Source of the DNA: Bacteroidales bacterium
Lineage (GTDB): Bacteria > Bacteroidota > Bacteroidia > Bacteroidales > Marinilabiliaceae
NCBI GenBank assembly: GCA_017417385.1
Contig: JAFPZF010000011.1
Coordinates: 1 to 47,018, forward strand
Length of the DNA: 47,018 bases
Direction: 5' to 3'
Made by a program: the position numbers and the translations under genes. Within the stretch, counting starts at the first letter, position 1. Every line of letters begins with the position of its first letter. Below, piece after piece: positions 32,355-40,336 of this stretch. Under the pieces are notes generated by a model. It searched no databases. It saw only the letters and a program-made list of their open reading frames with translations, and had not been told where the DNA came from.

Positions 32355-33575
32355 ATGAGAGAATTAGATCCGAAAATAGAGTTGCATGAGTTGTTGGCTC
32401 AGCAGATATACGGAGTGCTTCAGGGCGAGGTCACGAACGGCATCAGACTTAGGTGCAGTGGGGAGGACGGAGACATGAACCTGCGGAGCGTCATGGAGGG
32501 GAACAGCCTGAAGGTGCAGGAGTCGCTGTTGCCCGAGTTCTATGCGCTGTGCATGGAAGTCAAGCAGAAGCTAGGCTTTGACGAGGCGATAGACTTCTAC
32601 ATCACGGGGAACAGCGACGTCAATGCACGGTCTTACGCGACAATATATGAGGACCGTCCGCACATAATCGAGATAAACTCCGGGCTCTTCAACCTCATGA
32701 ACAGTGAGGAGCTGAAGTACGTCGTCGGTCATGAGATAGGGCACCTCATCAACATGGACGCCACCATAAAGGGACTGTTTGGGTTCATATATCCCGACGA
32801 GGAGTCGATGGGGCGGTGTCCTGCCTTCTTGCGGAAGAGAGTGCAGCTCCACGACCAGTTGGCGGAGCTGAGTGCGGACCGGTATGGATACATGGCGAAC
32901 GAGAACATAGAGGCGTGTGTCACAGCCATATACAAAGTAGCGTCTGGGCTATTCCTAGAGAAGATGAACGTCAGCATCCAGACGTTGATGGAGGAGAACA
33001 ACAGGAGGCTGGACTTCTTCCTGAAGGAGTCTGGGGTCAGTGACGGCTCTCATCCCGTCAATCCCATAAGGATACGAGCGCTTGACCTCTTTGCCACGGC
33101 CAAGACACAGGCGGCGCTCAACAGGGGCATGGACGAGCTCGTCGGTGTGCTGCAGGGCTTCATCTATGGCGAGATAGACGAGGCGCTGGCGAACTTCGTA
33201 GCGGCAGGAGGGCTCATGGTCTCGCAGCTCGACGGGAAGCGAGAGAAGAGCGAGGAAGACTTCATATTGAAGCACTTGGCAGCGTTCTGCCTATTCCCGC
33301 ACAAGGTGCTCAAGAGCGTAGAGAAGGGCGACCCGGTGAAGACCTTCAACGACTCGGTCCAGCTCATATTGGACAAGGCGCCGAACCTGAGGGGGGAGCT
33401 ACTCCGGTATTTCATAAACGTAGCTTTTGCAGACGGGGAGCTTGACGGGGGCGAGATGAACCTCATATATGACTTCGGTGGGAAGATAGGCTTCTCGGAG
33501 GGAGAGATCTCCAATGCCCTCGGGAACACGATACAGGAAGACTTCACGCCCAAAGTGTCGGCGCTCAAGTTGTAG
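32355..33575 (+). CDS. M48-type metallopeptidase with C-terminal TerB-like domain
   Basis: This 406-residue protein has no signal peptide or membrane helix. Residues about 70-200 form an M48-like zinc peptidase: the zinc motif HEIGH in YVVGHEIGHLINMD, preceded by the substrate-edge strand HIIEINSGLFNLM, and a third ligand Glu likely in AELSADRYGYMA. The last ~65 residues (RGELLRYFINVAFADGELDG ... IYDFGGKIGFSEGEI) match the TerB/tellurite-resistance helical pattern with its acidic metal-binding Asp/Glu. M48 plus TerB in one soluble protein suggests cytoplasmic proteolytic quality control or stress response; the substrate is unknown. It stands alone on the + strand. Confidence 0.85.
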   Translation: MRELDPKIELHELLAQQIYGVLQGEVTNGIRLRCSGEDGDMNLRSVMEGNSLKVQESLLPEFYALCMEVKQKLGFDEAIDFYITGNSDVNARSYATIYEDRPHIIEINSGLFNLMNSEELKYVVGHEIGHLINMDATIKGLFGFIYPDEESMGRCPAFLRKRVQLHDQLAELSADRYGYMANENIEACVTAIYKVASGLFLEKMNVSIQTLMEENNRRLDFFLKESGVSDGSHPVNPIRIRALDLFATAKTQAALNRGMDELVGVLQGFIYGEIDEALANFVAAGGLMVSQLDGKREKSEEDFILKHLAAFCLFPHKVLKSVEKGDPVKTFNDSVQLILDKAPNLRGELLRYFINVAFADGELDGGEMNLIYDFGGKIGFSEGEISNALGNTIQEDFTPKVSALKL

Positions 33576-33727
33576 GAGATTGGGGGCGGACACAAGATAC
33601 AAAGCCTGGGGGAAGGAGCCTCCGGGAGGGCGAGGAGTTGCCAGACGGGGACAGGAGCGGAGAGGGGTGGGAGAAAGAAAAAAGCGAGATAAGAGGAGGA
33701 ATAGGGCGATGAATGGAAAAAGTTTTG

Positions 33728-33735
33728 TATCTTTG
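33728..33735 (+). promoter_or_regulatory. -7 promoter element of the yceD-rpmF operon
   Basis: TATCTTTG, 31 bases before ATG 33767. It rules out the more upstream in-frame start at 33713. Confidence 0.6.
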
Positions 33736-33766
33736 CGGTCGATTTTCGGTTGATAAAGAGACGGAA

Positions 33767-34324
33767 ATGGGAACATACGAGATACCGATAAGAGGTCTGA
33801 AAGAGGGTAAGACGTCGTACAACTTCTTGTGCGACAAGGCGTTCTTTAGCCAGATGGAGGACTCGCTCGTCGAGAATGGCAATTTGGAGGCTGTCGTCGA
33901 CGTCAAGAGGAGTGGTGACATAGTACGTCTCGGGATCAGCATAACGGGCACCATAAAGGCCACGTGTGACATCTGCCTTGGGGAGTTCGACTATGAGGTC
34001 GAGGACTGTGGGGGAGAGATAACACTGAAGCTCGGTGAGAAGTTCGAGGAGGTAGGTGACGACGTGTATGAGGTAGACAGGTCGGAGGAAGGACTGTCGG
34101 TAGCGCAGTGGCTGTATGAGTTCGTGTGTGTGTCTCTGCCGATCAGGATGGAGCATCCGAGGGATGAGAACGGAGAGCGGACATGCGACAAGGAGATGCT
34201 AAAGAAGATAGCCGAGTACAGCAGCGAGAACCAGGAGAGGGAGACGACCGAGAACGAGAAGAGCGGAGAGAAGGCGATAGACCCGAGGTGGGCGATCTTG
34301 AAGGGACTCAAGGATGAGGATTGA
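33767..34324 (+). CDS. YceD/DUF177 family protein
   Basis: This 185-residue protein of the DUF177 family is commonly encoded just before rpmF and linked to 23S rRNA or L32 biogenesis. The signature is the treble of GTIKATCDICLGEFDYEVE (two Cys of a CxxC), followed by acidic strands and EGLSVAQWLYEFVCVSLPIRMEH. The C-terminus ends with DPRWAILKGLKDED, a usual motif. It lies 50 bases before rpmF and is surely co-transcribed. I start at ATG 33767, downstream of the -7 element. Confidence 0.88.
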   Translation: MGTYEIPIRGLKEGKTSYNFLCDKAFFSQMEDSLVENGNLEAVVDVKRSGDIVRLGISITGTIKATCDICLGEFDYEVEDCGGEITLKLGEKFEEVGDDVYEVDRSEEGLSVAQWLYEFVCVSLPIRMEHPRDENGERTCDKEMLKKIAEYSSENQERETTENEKSGEKAIDPRWAILKGLKDED

Positions 34325-34374
34325 TAACAAGAAGAAAACCAATAGATTAATTAACTAAATAAAAACAAAGAGAA

Positions 34375-34560
34375 ATGGCACATCCGAAGCGAAACCATTC
34401 GAAGACGAGGCGTGACAAGAGAAGGACGCACTACAAGGCAGTAGCACCTACGCTTGGCGTATGCTCAAACTGCGGCGCAGCAGTAAGGTTGCACTATGTC
34501 TGCAGTGAGTGCGGATACTATCGTGGCAAGCTTGCAGTCGAGAAGGAAGTGACGGCATAA
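34375..34560 (+). CDS. rpmF: 50S ribosomal protein L32
   Basis: L32 is a small zinc-ribbon protein of the large ribosomal subunit. The 61 residues begin MAHPKRNHSKTRRDKRRTHY and contain the zinc-binding CSNC ... CSEC pairs (Cys-x2-Cys, 13 residues, Cys-x2-Cys). It follows yceD in the usual order. The fatty-acid genes plsX and fabH that often follow rpmF are missing here; a strong terminator and a minus-strand lipoprotein gene come next. Codon use (GCA, CGT, CTT) is that of a highly expressed gene. Confidence 0.97.
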   Translation: MAHPKRNHSKTRRDKRRTHYKAVAPTLGVCSNCGAAVRLHYVCSECGYYRGKLAVEKEVTA

Positions 34561-34588
34561 GTCGGCACGCAGACGGGGAGAGATCTCC

Positions 34589-34648
34589 AATCGGCTCCGC
34601 CCCTCGGTACAGTCAGAAGGCTGATACCGGGGGGCGGAGCCGATTTTG
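34589..34648. terminator. Strong terminator after rpmF, possibly bidirectional
   Basis: AATCGGCTCCGCCCC (34589-34603) pairs perfectly with GGGGCGGAGCCGATT (34631-34645), with further inner pairing (CGGTA/TACCG), then TTTGG. It may also stop the convergent lipoprotein gene. Confidence 0.85.
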
Positions 34649-34663
34649 GTAGGGGTTAGGGAG

Positions 34664-35230
34664 TCAACGTTGTTTCACAGTCAGACCGAAGTCGCCGAAG
34701 GATACGGAGCAGTAGACCTCGAGCTGTTTGCCTTTGAAGTCGTAGGTGTATCGTGCCTTGGCGTATTGACCGTTGGCCTTGATGAACTTGACGTACTCGT
34801 CGTAGTCCTTGAAGGTGTCGGTGCCCCGAGACCCGTCCATGTTGATGCCGTAGATTCTGTTGTTGTCGGCGACGGAGGCGAAGGTGTTGAAGTATTCACG
34901 CTGGACGGCCTCCTTGTCGATGTCGTCAGTCACGGGAGAGGCCATGAAGAATTCCGTATCGCTTTCCTTACGGACGACGACATTAGTCATCTTGTCGTTT
35001 GTCAGGGCAGGGATTCCGCAGAAGTCCTTCATCTGAGCGGAGAAGACCTCTAAAGAGAGGGAGCCGGAGGCGGCGGACACCTCTTCAGCCGGAGCTGCTG
35101 GTGGTTCGGGAGCTGGAGCCTGCTGGGCTTCTGGTGAGGCTGGGGGGCTGGTTGGCGTGTTGTTGCCTCCGCATGCGAAGAGCAAGGCGAGGCTGGCTGA
35201 GCCCATCAGAGCGAGATAGATTCTTTTCAT
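34664..35230 (-). CDS. Lipoprotein with Pro/Ala-rich linker, unknown function
   Basis: This 188-residue protein has a lipoprotein signal (MKRIYLALMGSASLALLFAC, Cys20), then a ~35-residue linker rich in Pro, Ala and Glu (PASPEAQQAPAPEPPAAP), and a ~130-residue folded domain of alpha/beta appearance (MKDFCGIPALTNDKMTNVVV ... YDEYVKFIKANGQYAKARYT). I do not recognise the domain. The linker would let it reach away from the membrane. I start at ATG 35228-35230, which gives the clean signal peptide. It is alone on the minus strand. Confidence 0.75.
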   Translation of the reverse strand: MKRIYLALMGSASLALLFACGGNNTPTSPPASPEAQQAPAPEPPAAPAEEVSAASGSLSLEVFSAQMKDFCGIPALTNDKMTNVVVRKESDTEFFMASPVTDDIDKEAVQREYFNTFASVADNNRIYGINMDGSRGTDTFKDYDEYVKFIKANGQYAKARYTYDFKGKQLEVYCSVSFGDFGLTVKQR

Positions 35231-35349
35231 GACTATAAAGATTTGATACTTAAATGCAAGGTACAGATAGTTTTTGAAAAGAAGAAGCATATAGGAGCGT
35301 TTAACAGAAGGAAAGTGAGGATAGACGAGCGAGGAGGGGATAGAGAAGA

Positions 35350-35433
35350 GAAAGCCCCCGAGAGGCGCGAGCCAGACGGGGGCTGAGTCATGCTTGAGCT
35401 AATAGAGCTCTAAGGGAGAGTTATTTCAGGTTG
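35350..35433 (-). repeat. 84-bp direct repeat, copy 1 (galE 3' end and terminator)
   Basis: Identical to 36176-36259 over 84 bases. It contains the galE-type terminator stem (AGCCCCCG 35353-35360 / CGGGGGCT 35377-35384) and the last codons of galE. Its right edge lies 2 bases before the stop codon of the toxin gene. Confidence 0.92.
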
Positions 35434-35435
35434 AG

Positions 35436-35726
35436 TTACAACTCTTTGATTATCGAGTCGATGTAGTCGTCAGAGACGTTAGGTATTTCACTTTTGTCGT
35501 AAATAGTAATAAGGTTCACTTGAGTGTCGGTGGTATTTACTATTATGTTTAGTGAGATGATGCGCATACCTCCACTCTTTCCTCCGCCTTTGCTTTTAAC
35601 GCCGAGTCTGATCTTTCTTTTACCACCGCCCAAAGAGACTCCGATGTTCGGGTCCTTCATGAGCTCGTGTTGAAGAACGTTCAAGTCGTCAAGGAGGGAG
35701 AGATAACGTTTAGAAAGACGTTTCAA
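35436..35726 (-). CDS. RelE/HigB-type toxin
   Basis: This 96-residue protein has the pattern of RelE-superfamily mRNA interferases of Bacteroidota: KKRKIRLGVKSKGGGKSGGM-like basic centre (here KRKIRLGVKSKGGGKSGGMR), RIISLNIIVNTTDTQVNLIT strands, then IYDKSEIPNVSDDYIDSIIKEL. The first codon is TTG (35724-35726); a stop codon precedes it directly, so no longer start exists. It lies 42 bases after the antitoxin gene, in the order antitoxin then toxin. Its codons (AAA, TTT, ATT) differ from the host pattern, and the pair sits between two 84-bp repeats, so it is an acquired module. Confidence 0.8.
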   Translation of the reverse strand: MKRLSKRYLSLLDDLNVLQHELMKDPNIGVSLGGGKRKIRLGVKSKGGGKSGGMRIISLNIIVNTTDTQVNLITIYDKSEIPNVSDDYIDSIIKEL

Positions 35727-35768
35727 CTAGCGTTTAAACTCGTGAGTATAGTTAAATAGCACCATACT

Positions 35769-36017
35769 TTAGGCGTTTTCGTCCTTAAGTTCTTGGATAA
35801 GGCTGTCGAGAGAAGAGAGGTTTTTGCCAGCGAAGAGGGCGTCGTTCTGCTCACGGAAGCCAGTCGTTATAGTCTCTTTGATAAACTCCTTTTGCTTGTC
35901 GGCAGCAGATTCTGTTTTGGTTTCTAGCAGTTTGCCAGCTAGCCACTTGCGGTTTTTCTGCGAGAGGGCAAGACCTTCGATGTAGGTCCACAGGTTGTTC
36001 ATTGCTGCAGTAGTCAT
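35769..36017 (-). CDS. Antitoxin of the RelE-type pair
   Basis: This 82-residue protein resembles the helical antitoxins found with Bacteroidota RelE toxins: MTTAAMNNLWTYIEGLALSQ, KNRKWLAGKLLETK, then a flexible acidic C-terminus ending SLDSLIQELKDENA that would wrap the toxin. I start at ATG 36015-36017. Upstream on the minus strand TACTTTAG (36041-36034) is a weak -7 element, and ATTAGTACTGAT (36045-36056) is a near-palindrome that could be an autoregulatory operator. Confidence 0.75.
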   Translation of the reverse strand: MTTAAMNNLWTYIEGLALSQKNRKWLAGKLLETKTESAADKQKEFIKETITTGFREQNDALFAGKNLSSLDSLIQELKDENA

Positions 36018-36175
36018 AGTATTAGTTTTTTTGCTAAAGTAGTGATTAGTACTGATATGTGCAACAGGAGGAAGACGCTTTTGGCGGAGCGGGGGATAAG
36101 ATTCTGATAGATGGGGAAGGAAGAGAGTATTTTTGAGGAGGGAGGGGGAAAGAGAAGGGGAAGAGAAGTGCATAA

Positions 36176-36259
36176 GAAAGCCCCCGAGAGGCGCGAGCCA
36201 GACGGGGGCTGAGTCATGCTTGAGCTAATAGAGCTCTAAGGGAGAGTTATTTCAGGTTG
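36176..36259 (-). repeat. 84-bp direct repeat, copy 2 (native galE 3' end)
   Basis: The native copy: the last four codons and stop of galE, then spacer, then the terminator stem (AGCCCCCG 36179-36186 / CGGGGGCT 36203-36210) with TTTC tail on the minus strand. Identical to 35350-35433; offset 826 bases. Confidence 0.92.
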
Positions 36260-37275
36260 CGGACGTTCTTCTCCCACTTCCAGGCGTTGAGGAGCGTCTC
36301 CTCGATAGGGACGACAGCCTTCCAGCCGAGCTCGTTGTTGGCGAGGGAGGTGTCAGCCCAGATCTTCTCGATGTCGCCAGCGCGGCGGCCAACGATCTTG
36401 TAAGGGAGGTTGACGCCAGTAGACTTCATGAAGGCGTTGACGAGCTCGAGGACTGAGAGGCCGCGGCCAGTGCCGATGTTGAAGAACTCGTAGTTCGCCT
36501 TGTTCTTGCCTTCGAGGAGCCTCTTGATAGCTACGACGTGAGCCTTGGCGAGGTCGACGACGTCGATATAGTCGCGGATAGGCGTGCCGTCAGGAGTGTT
36601 GTAGTCGTTGCCGAAGATGCTCAGTTCCTTACGGAGGCCTGCGGCAGTCTGAGTGATATAAGGGACGAGGTTGTTAGGCACTCCGACAGGGCTCTCGCCG
36701 ATGAGAGCAGAAGGGTGAGCGCCGATCGGGTTGAAGTAGCGGAGTGCGAGACCCTTGATAGAAGGCTCTGCGTGGCAGAAGTCTCGGATAATATCCTCGT
36801 TGATAGCCTTAGTGTTGCCGTATGGGCTCTCAGCCGGGAGGCGAGGCGTGCTCTCGGTGACAGGGAGTTGCTTAGGCTGGCCGTAGACAGTACAGCTAGA
36901 AGAGAACACGAGCGAAGAGACACCGCTGAGCTTCATAGACTCGAGAATGTTGAGGAGGGAGTTGACATTGTTGCGGTAGTACTCGAGCGGCTTGGTGACG
37001 CTCTCGCCGACAGCCTTGAAGGCGGCGAAGTGGATGACAGCCTTGACGTCGGAGTTCTTCAGGAAGAAGGCGAGAGTCTTGGCGCGGTCTGAGAGGTCGA
37101 AGTTAGCGAACTCTGGGCGGATGCCAGTAATCTTCTCGATAGCGTCGATTACATCGACCTTAGAATTGGAGAGGTCGTCGACGATGACTACTTGATAGCC
37201 AGCCTGCTGAAGCTCGACTACCGTGTGTGAACCGATGAAGCCAGTGCCACCAGTCACAAGGATTTTATCGCTCAT
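36247..37275 (-). CDS. galE: UDP-glucose 4-epimerase
   Basis: GalE is an NAD-dependent short-chain dehydrogenase that interconverts UDP-glucose and UDP-galactose, feeding galactose use and surface polysaccharides. The 342-residue protein has the Rossmann motif TGGTGFIGSHT, DLSNSKVDVID, the catalytic SSSCTVYG (Ser-Ser/Thr) and YGNTKAINE with Tyr-x3-Lys, then GAHPSALIGE and VPYITQTAAGLR. I start at ATG 37273-37275, because the longer frame runs into the promoter. A full promoter (37303-37334) precedes it and its terminator is duplicated beyond the inserted toxin-antitoxin pair. Confidence 0.97.
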   Translation of the reverse strand: MSDKILVTGGTGFIGSHTVVELQQAGYQVVIVDDLSNSKVDVIDAIEKITGIRPEFANFDLSDRAKTLAFFLKNSDVKAVIHFAAFKAVGESVTKPLEYYRNNVNSLLNILESMKLSGVSSLVFSSSCTVYGQPKQLPVTESTPRLPAESPYGNTKAINEDIIRDFCHAEPSIKGLALRYFNPIGAHPSALIGESPVGVPNNLVPYITQTAAGLRKELSIFGNDYNTPDGTPIRDYIDVVDLAKAHVVAIKRLLEGKNKANYEFFNIGTGRGLSVLELVNAFMKSTGVNLPYKIVGRRAGDIEKIWADTSLANNELGWKAVVPIEETLLNAWKWEKNVRNLK

Positions 37276-37302
37276 ACAGTATAATAATTGCGTTTCTGGG
37301 GG

Positions 37303-37334
37303 CAAAGTTAGTCGTTTCTGTTAAGTAGTGCAAA
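37303..37334 (-). promoter_or_regulatory. galE promoter
   Basis: On the minus strand TTTG (37334-37331), 20 bases, TAACTTTG (37310-37303), a full consensus match. Confidence 0.8.
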
Positions 37335-37487
37335 CGGGATTGGGGCAATTACAGGGGTGAAGATGTCAGGAAGCGAAGAAAAGTGGCGGAAAGAGTGGTA
37401 GGGCAGTATGTTGTCGGGCATCAGGAGGGGGAGAATTGCTAAAAAATGCTTATCATTGCAAGCAGTAAGAACGAAAGGCAAGAGCAG

Positions 37488-39830
37488 ATGTCTCAGAATA
37501 AAGGCAAGACAGGAGGGGTGCTCCTAAGGGCGGTCATGATGTGCGTCATAGGGTGCATCAGTATAGCGGGTGCGATGGCGGAGACGTACGTCCTCGACAT
37601 GTATCAGAAGGCGGACGACCCGGCGGGCAGGAAGTTCAGGACCGCGAAGGCGGCGATAGAGGCTCTCAGGGACGGCACGAAGAGCGAGCCGACGATCCTG
37701 ATAGTGAAGCCAGGCGTGTACTGGCTCGACGATCCCGACGACCCGGAGGTCAGGCGGCCCAAGGAGGGCGACAACGGAATCCCATACGCGGCGACATTGA
37801 AGGCGTCCAATCTCGTCATCAGAGGCGAGGAGGGGGCGGCGGACAGGACCATCTTTGCAGTCAACAGAGGACAGACTCAGGGGGCAGTCGGCAATTACAC
37901 CATGCTAAAAGTAACAGGCAGCGACATAAGAGTCGAGAACGTCACATTTGGCAATTATTGCAATGTCGATCTAGTATACAAGTCTAACCCAAGTCTAACC
38001 CGAGGCAAAAGAAAAGAGGCGATAGTGCAGGCACAGATAGCCATCTGCCACGGATCCGACAGACTACATTTCAGGAACTGCAACTTCGTCAGCCGGCTGA
38101 ACCTATGTCCGTTCGTCGGGGCGAGGAGGACGCTGTATGAGAACTGCCATTTCGAGAGCACGGACGACGCATTGACCGGGACGGGGCTGTATGTAGGCTG
38201 CCACTTCACGTTCTACTCCGGTAAGCCGTTCTACTCAACATCGAGGACTGGTGCGGTGATGCTCGGGTGCAAGATAGACTCGAAAGTCAGCGGGACGCAG
38301 TACCTCACGAAAGTCGGGGGACCGGTGACGATGGTAGATTGCGAGATAGAGGGTCAGGAGGTCAAGGAGATGGCGTGGAGCAAGGGCGACGAGCCGTATG
38401 TCTGCTACGTCTCCAACGTCAGGCTGAACGGGCGTGAGATGAAGATCGACGAGGCGCGGGAGTGGAGAACAGTACGGCTCGAGGGCGAGGCGCTGAGGGC
38501 CTATAAGAATGCGGACGGGACGTATAACATAGCCGGGCTGTGTGCGGGTGATGACGGGTGGAATCCCACGGGGAAAGCGGGAAGAAGCCGTGCCGTGACA
38601 CTGACGGCGACACCTAACACCGTCACAGCCAAGCCAATGGGTGACAGGGTTCAGATGGTCGTCAGTGCGTACAGATGGGGGATGAGCGAGCCGGACAGCA
38701 CGTGGTCGGACGAGTACGTCTCGAACAACACAACGTGGCACGAGATGGTCGAGCGTAGGACAATAAGGAGCAGAGAGGGACTTCAGGCCGTCGCGGCGAT
38801 AAAAGTCGAGGGACAGAAAGTCGAGGCGCCCAAATTCGTCGTCGAGCCCACGATAGAGCGTGACAGGAGGTCTAACGAGATGCGGGTCAGATACAGACTA
38901 CAGACGAGCGACGAGACCGACATGATAGGGAACAACGACTACAGCCTCGTCACGTGGATGAGGGTGGAGAGCAACGGTGACACCACGGCGCTGAAGGAGA
39001 GCAGGGACGCATGGACCAAGACCGTCTATAACCCCACGGCAGCGGACAAGAGGAGAAAGATAGTTTGCAGGGTCGTCCCTCAGCTCGTCGCGAGCGAGGC
39101 TGGGGCGGAGGTGACCCTCGAGAAGCGGTGCAGGCTGGCTGATGACAGGACGGAGGTCATAACGACAGACTTCAGCGACGTCCCGGTGAGGCACTCGGAC
39201 AGGATAGACAGGAGGGGCGTATGGCAGATGGACGCACATAAGCCGGCGGACACCAAGGAGTATGACTGGAAGGCGCAGAGCAGCAGGCAGAACCCGGCGT
39301 GGAGGTATGGCACCGGAATCGACGGAGTCGTCGGCAGGGGACTCATCACGGAGAGGCGTGGGGCGAGACTCACGTATAACATGGCGAAGGACAGGTGTCA
39401 GAGGATGACAGTGCGCCTGACGATAGACCCCAGCAAGACGGCAGGGCAGGGATTCGGCTCAGCGACAGGGCAGTATCTCGACATCAAGGTCAAATATGAC
39501 GCAGAGACCGGGAAGGGCGTCGGCATCAGGATAGAGAGGACGCCGGACTACGACAGGTCGGTGACCGTGACAGCGATAGAATATGACGGGGAGAATGTCA
39601 AGCGGCTGACGGAGGCCGTCGAGTGCAAGACGTTCAAGACAGGATGCAACATACTCATCGACAGTGACGGGGAGCAGCTGAGGGCGGTCGTCGGGCGTGG
39701 CGAGGAGCCGCAGGTGACGCTGAGGGCGAAGACGAGCGAGATCAGGACGACGGGCTTGCAGATACAGCATACAGGGTCGACGGGAGCGAGTGCGCTGATG
39801 CTACACACGGCGGAGATAGAGATAGACTAA
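37488..39830 (+). CDS. Secreted pectin-lyase-fold (right-handed beta-helix) protein
   Basis: This ~780-residue exported protein has a signal peptide (about residues 15-35, MMCVIGCISIAGAMA) and an N-terminal parallel beta-helix of about 330 residues: TILIVKPGVYWLDDPDDPEV, LVIRGEEGAADRTIF, VENVTFGNYCNVDLVYK, HFRNCNFVSRLNLCPF, YENCHFESTDDALTGTGLYV. This is the pectinesterase/pectate-lyase fold seen in Bacteroidota pectin degradation. A typical pectinesterase catalytic Gln/Asp set is not evident, so the activity is uncertain. Later regions look like Ig-type domains (about 385-590) and a jelly-roll carbohydrate-binding-like C-terminal domain. An in-frame ATG at 37446 is possible, but a -7-like TATCATTG at 37451-37458 favours ATG 37488. 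Confidence 0.78.
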   Translation: MSQNKGKTGGVLLRAVMMCVIGCISIAGAMAETYVLDMYQKADDPAGRKFRTAKAAIEALRDGTKSEPTILIVKPGVYWLDDPDDPEVRRPKEGDNGIPYAATLKASNLVIRGEEGAADRTIFAVNRGQTQGAVGNYTMLKVTGSDIRVENVTFGNYCNVDLVYKSNPSLTRGKRKEAIVQAQIAICHGSDRLHFRNCNFVSRLNLCPFVGARRTLYENCHFESTDDALTGTGLYVGCHFTFYSGKPFYSTSRTGAVMLGCKIDSKVSGTQYLTKVGGPVTMVDCEIEGQEVKEMAWSKGDEPYVCYVSNVRLNGREMKIDEAREWRTVRLEGEALRAYKNADGTYNIAGLCAGDDGWNPTGKAGRSRAVTLTATPNTVTAKPMGDRVQMVVSAYRWGMSEPDSTWSDEYVSNNTTWHEMVERRTIRSREGLQAVAAIKVEGQKVEAPKFVVEPTIERDRRSNEMRVRYRLQTSDETDMIGNNDYSLVTWMRVESNGDTTALKESRDAWTKTVYNPTAADKRRKIVCRVVPQLVASEAGAEVTLEKRCRLADDRTEVITTDFSDVPVRHSDRIDRRGVWQMDAHKPADTKEYDWKAQSSRQNPAWRYGTGIDGVVGRGLITERRGARLTYNMAKDRCQRMTVRLTIDPSKTAGQGFGSATGQYLDIKVKYDAETGKGVGIRIERTPDYDRSVTVTAIEYDGENVKRLTEAVECKTFKTGCNILIDSDGEQLRAVVGRGEEPQVTLRAKTSEIRTTGLQIQHTGSTGASALMLHTAEIEID

Positions 39831-39854
39831 GAGGAAAGGGGGAAGGAAGGAAAG

Positions 39855-40328
39855 ATGGAGTTTTTCTCTGAAGGGCATGGTAGAGGAACGAAATACTATT
39901 TGCCACAAGCACCTATTCAAAGCATAACGGGTGGCATAACAAATGTTGCAACCTCGGAGAGTAATATGGCAACCTCGGGTAGTAATGTTGCAACCTCGGG
40001 TGGTAATATGGCAACCTCGGGTGGTAATATGGCAACCTCGGGGGATAATATGGCAACCTCGGGTGGTAATATGGCAACCTCGGGGGATAATATGGCAACC
40101 TCGGAGAAACAAACATCCAAACGATTATCTAGGGATGCTATGACGCGTTTGATTATTGATAGTTGTTCTGATTGGGTTAGCTTGGATGAGTTGTCACAAA
40201 GGGTAGAGCGTTCGCAGAAATACTTACGGACGTTTATATTACCGTTGTTACTTGCATCAAAGAAGATTGAGATGCTTTATCCAGGGACGCCGAATCATCC
40301 TCGGCAGAAGTATAAAAAGACATATTAG
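39855..40328 (+). CDS. Truncated regulator C-terminus with NMATSGG repeats
   Basis: This 157-residue frame looks like the last part of a larger ATP-binding/AlbA-type (Schlafen-like) or Fic-type regulator. The first residues (GHGRGTKYYL) match the end of a winged helix, and the last ~60 residues (RDAMTRLIIDSCSDWVSLDE ... RSQKYLRTFILPLLLASKKI, ending PNHPRQKYKKTY) form a second winged helix typical of such proteins. Between them are eight copies of a seven-residue unit (N-M/V-A-T-S-G/E-G/D/S). Codons (TTG, GAT, CGT, TTA) lack the + strand purine bias, so it is foreign. The N-terminal part is missing, so it is probably a remnant, though still open. Confidence 0.55.
   Translation: MEFFSEGHGRGTKYYLPQAPIQSITGGITNVATSESNMATSGSNVATSGGNMATSGGNMATSGDNMATSGGNMATSGDNMATSEKQTSKRLSRDAMTRLIIDSCSDWVSLDELSQRVERSQKYLRTFILPLLLASKKIEMLYPGTPNHPRQKYKKTY
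39948..40109 (+). repeat. 21-bp coding minisatellite, 8 units
   Basis: GCAACCTCG recurs exactly every 21 bases at 39948, 39969, 39990, 40011, 40032, 40053, 40074 and 40095. The unit is roughly GGTGGTAATATGGCAACCTC. The length keeps frame. Internal units are nearly identical, so recent expansion or contraction is likely. Confidence 0.93.
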
Positions 40329-40336
40329 AGAAAGAA

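Noticed and set aside
39948-40109. Regularly spaced repeats that could be taken for a CRISPR array
   Set aside because: The 21-bp units are contiguous, without unique spacers, stay in one coding frame and lie within a protein; no cas genes are present.
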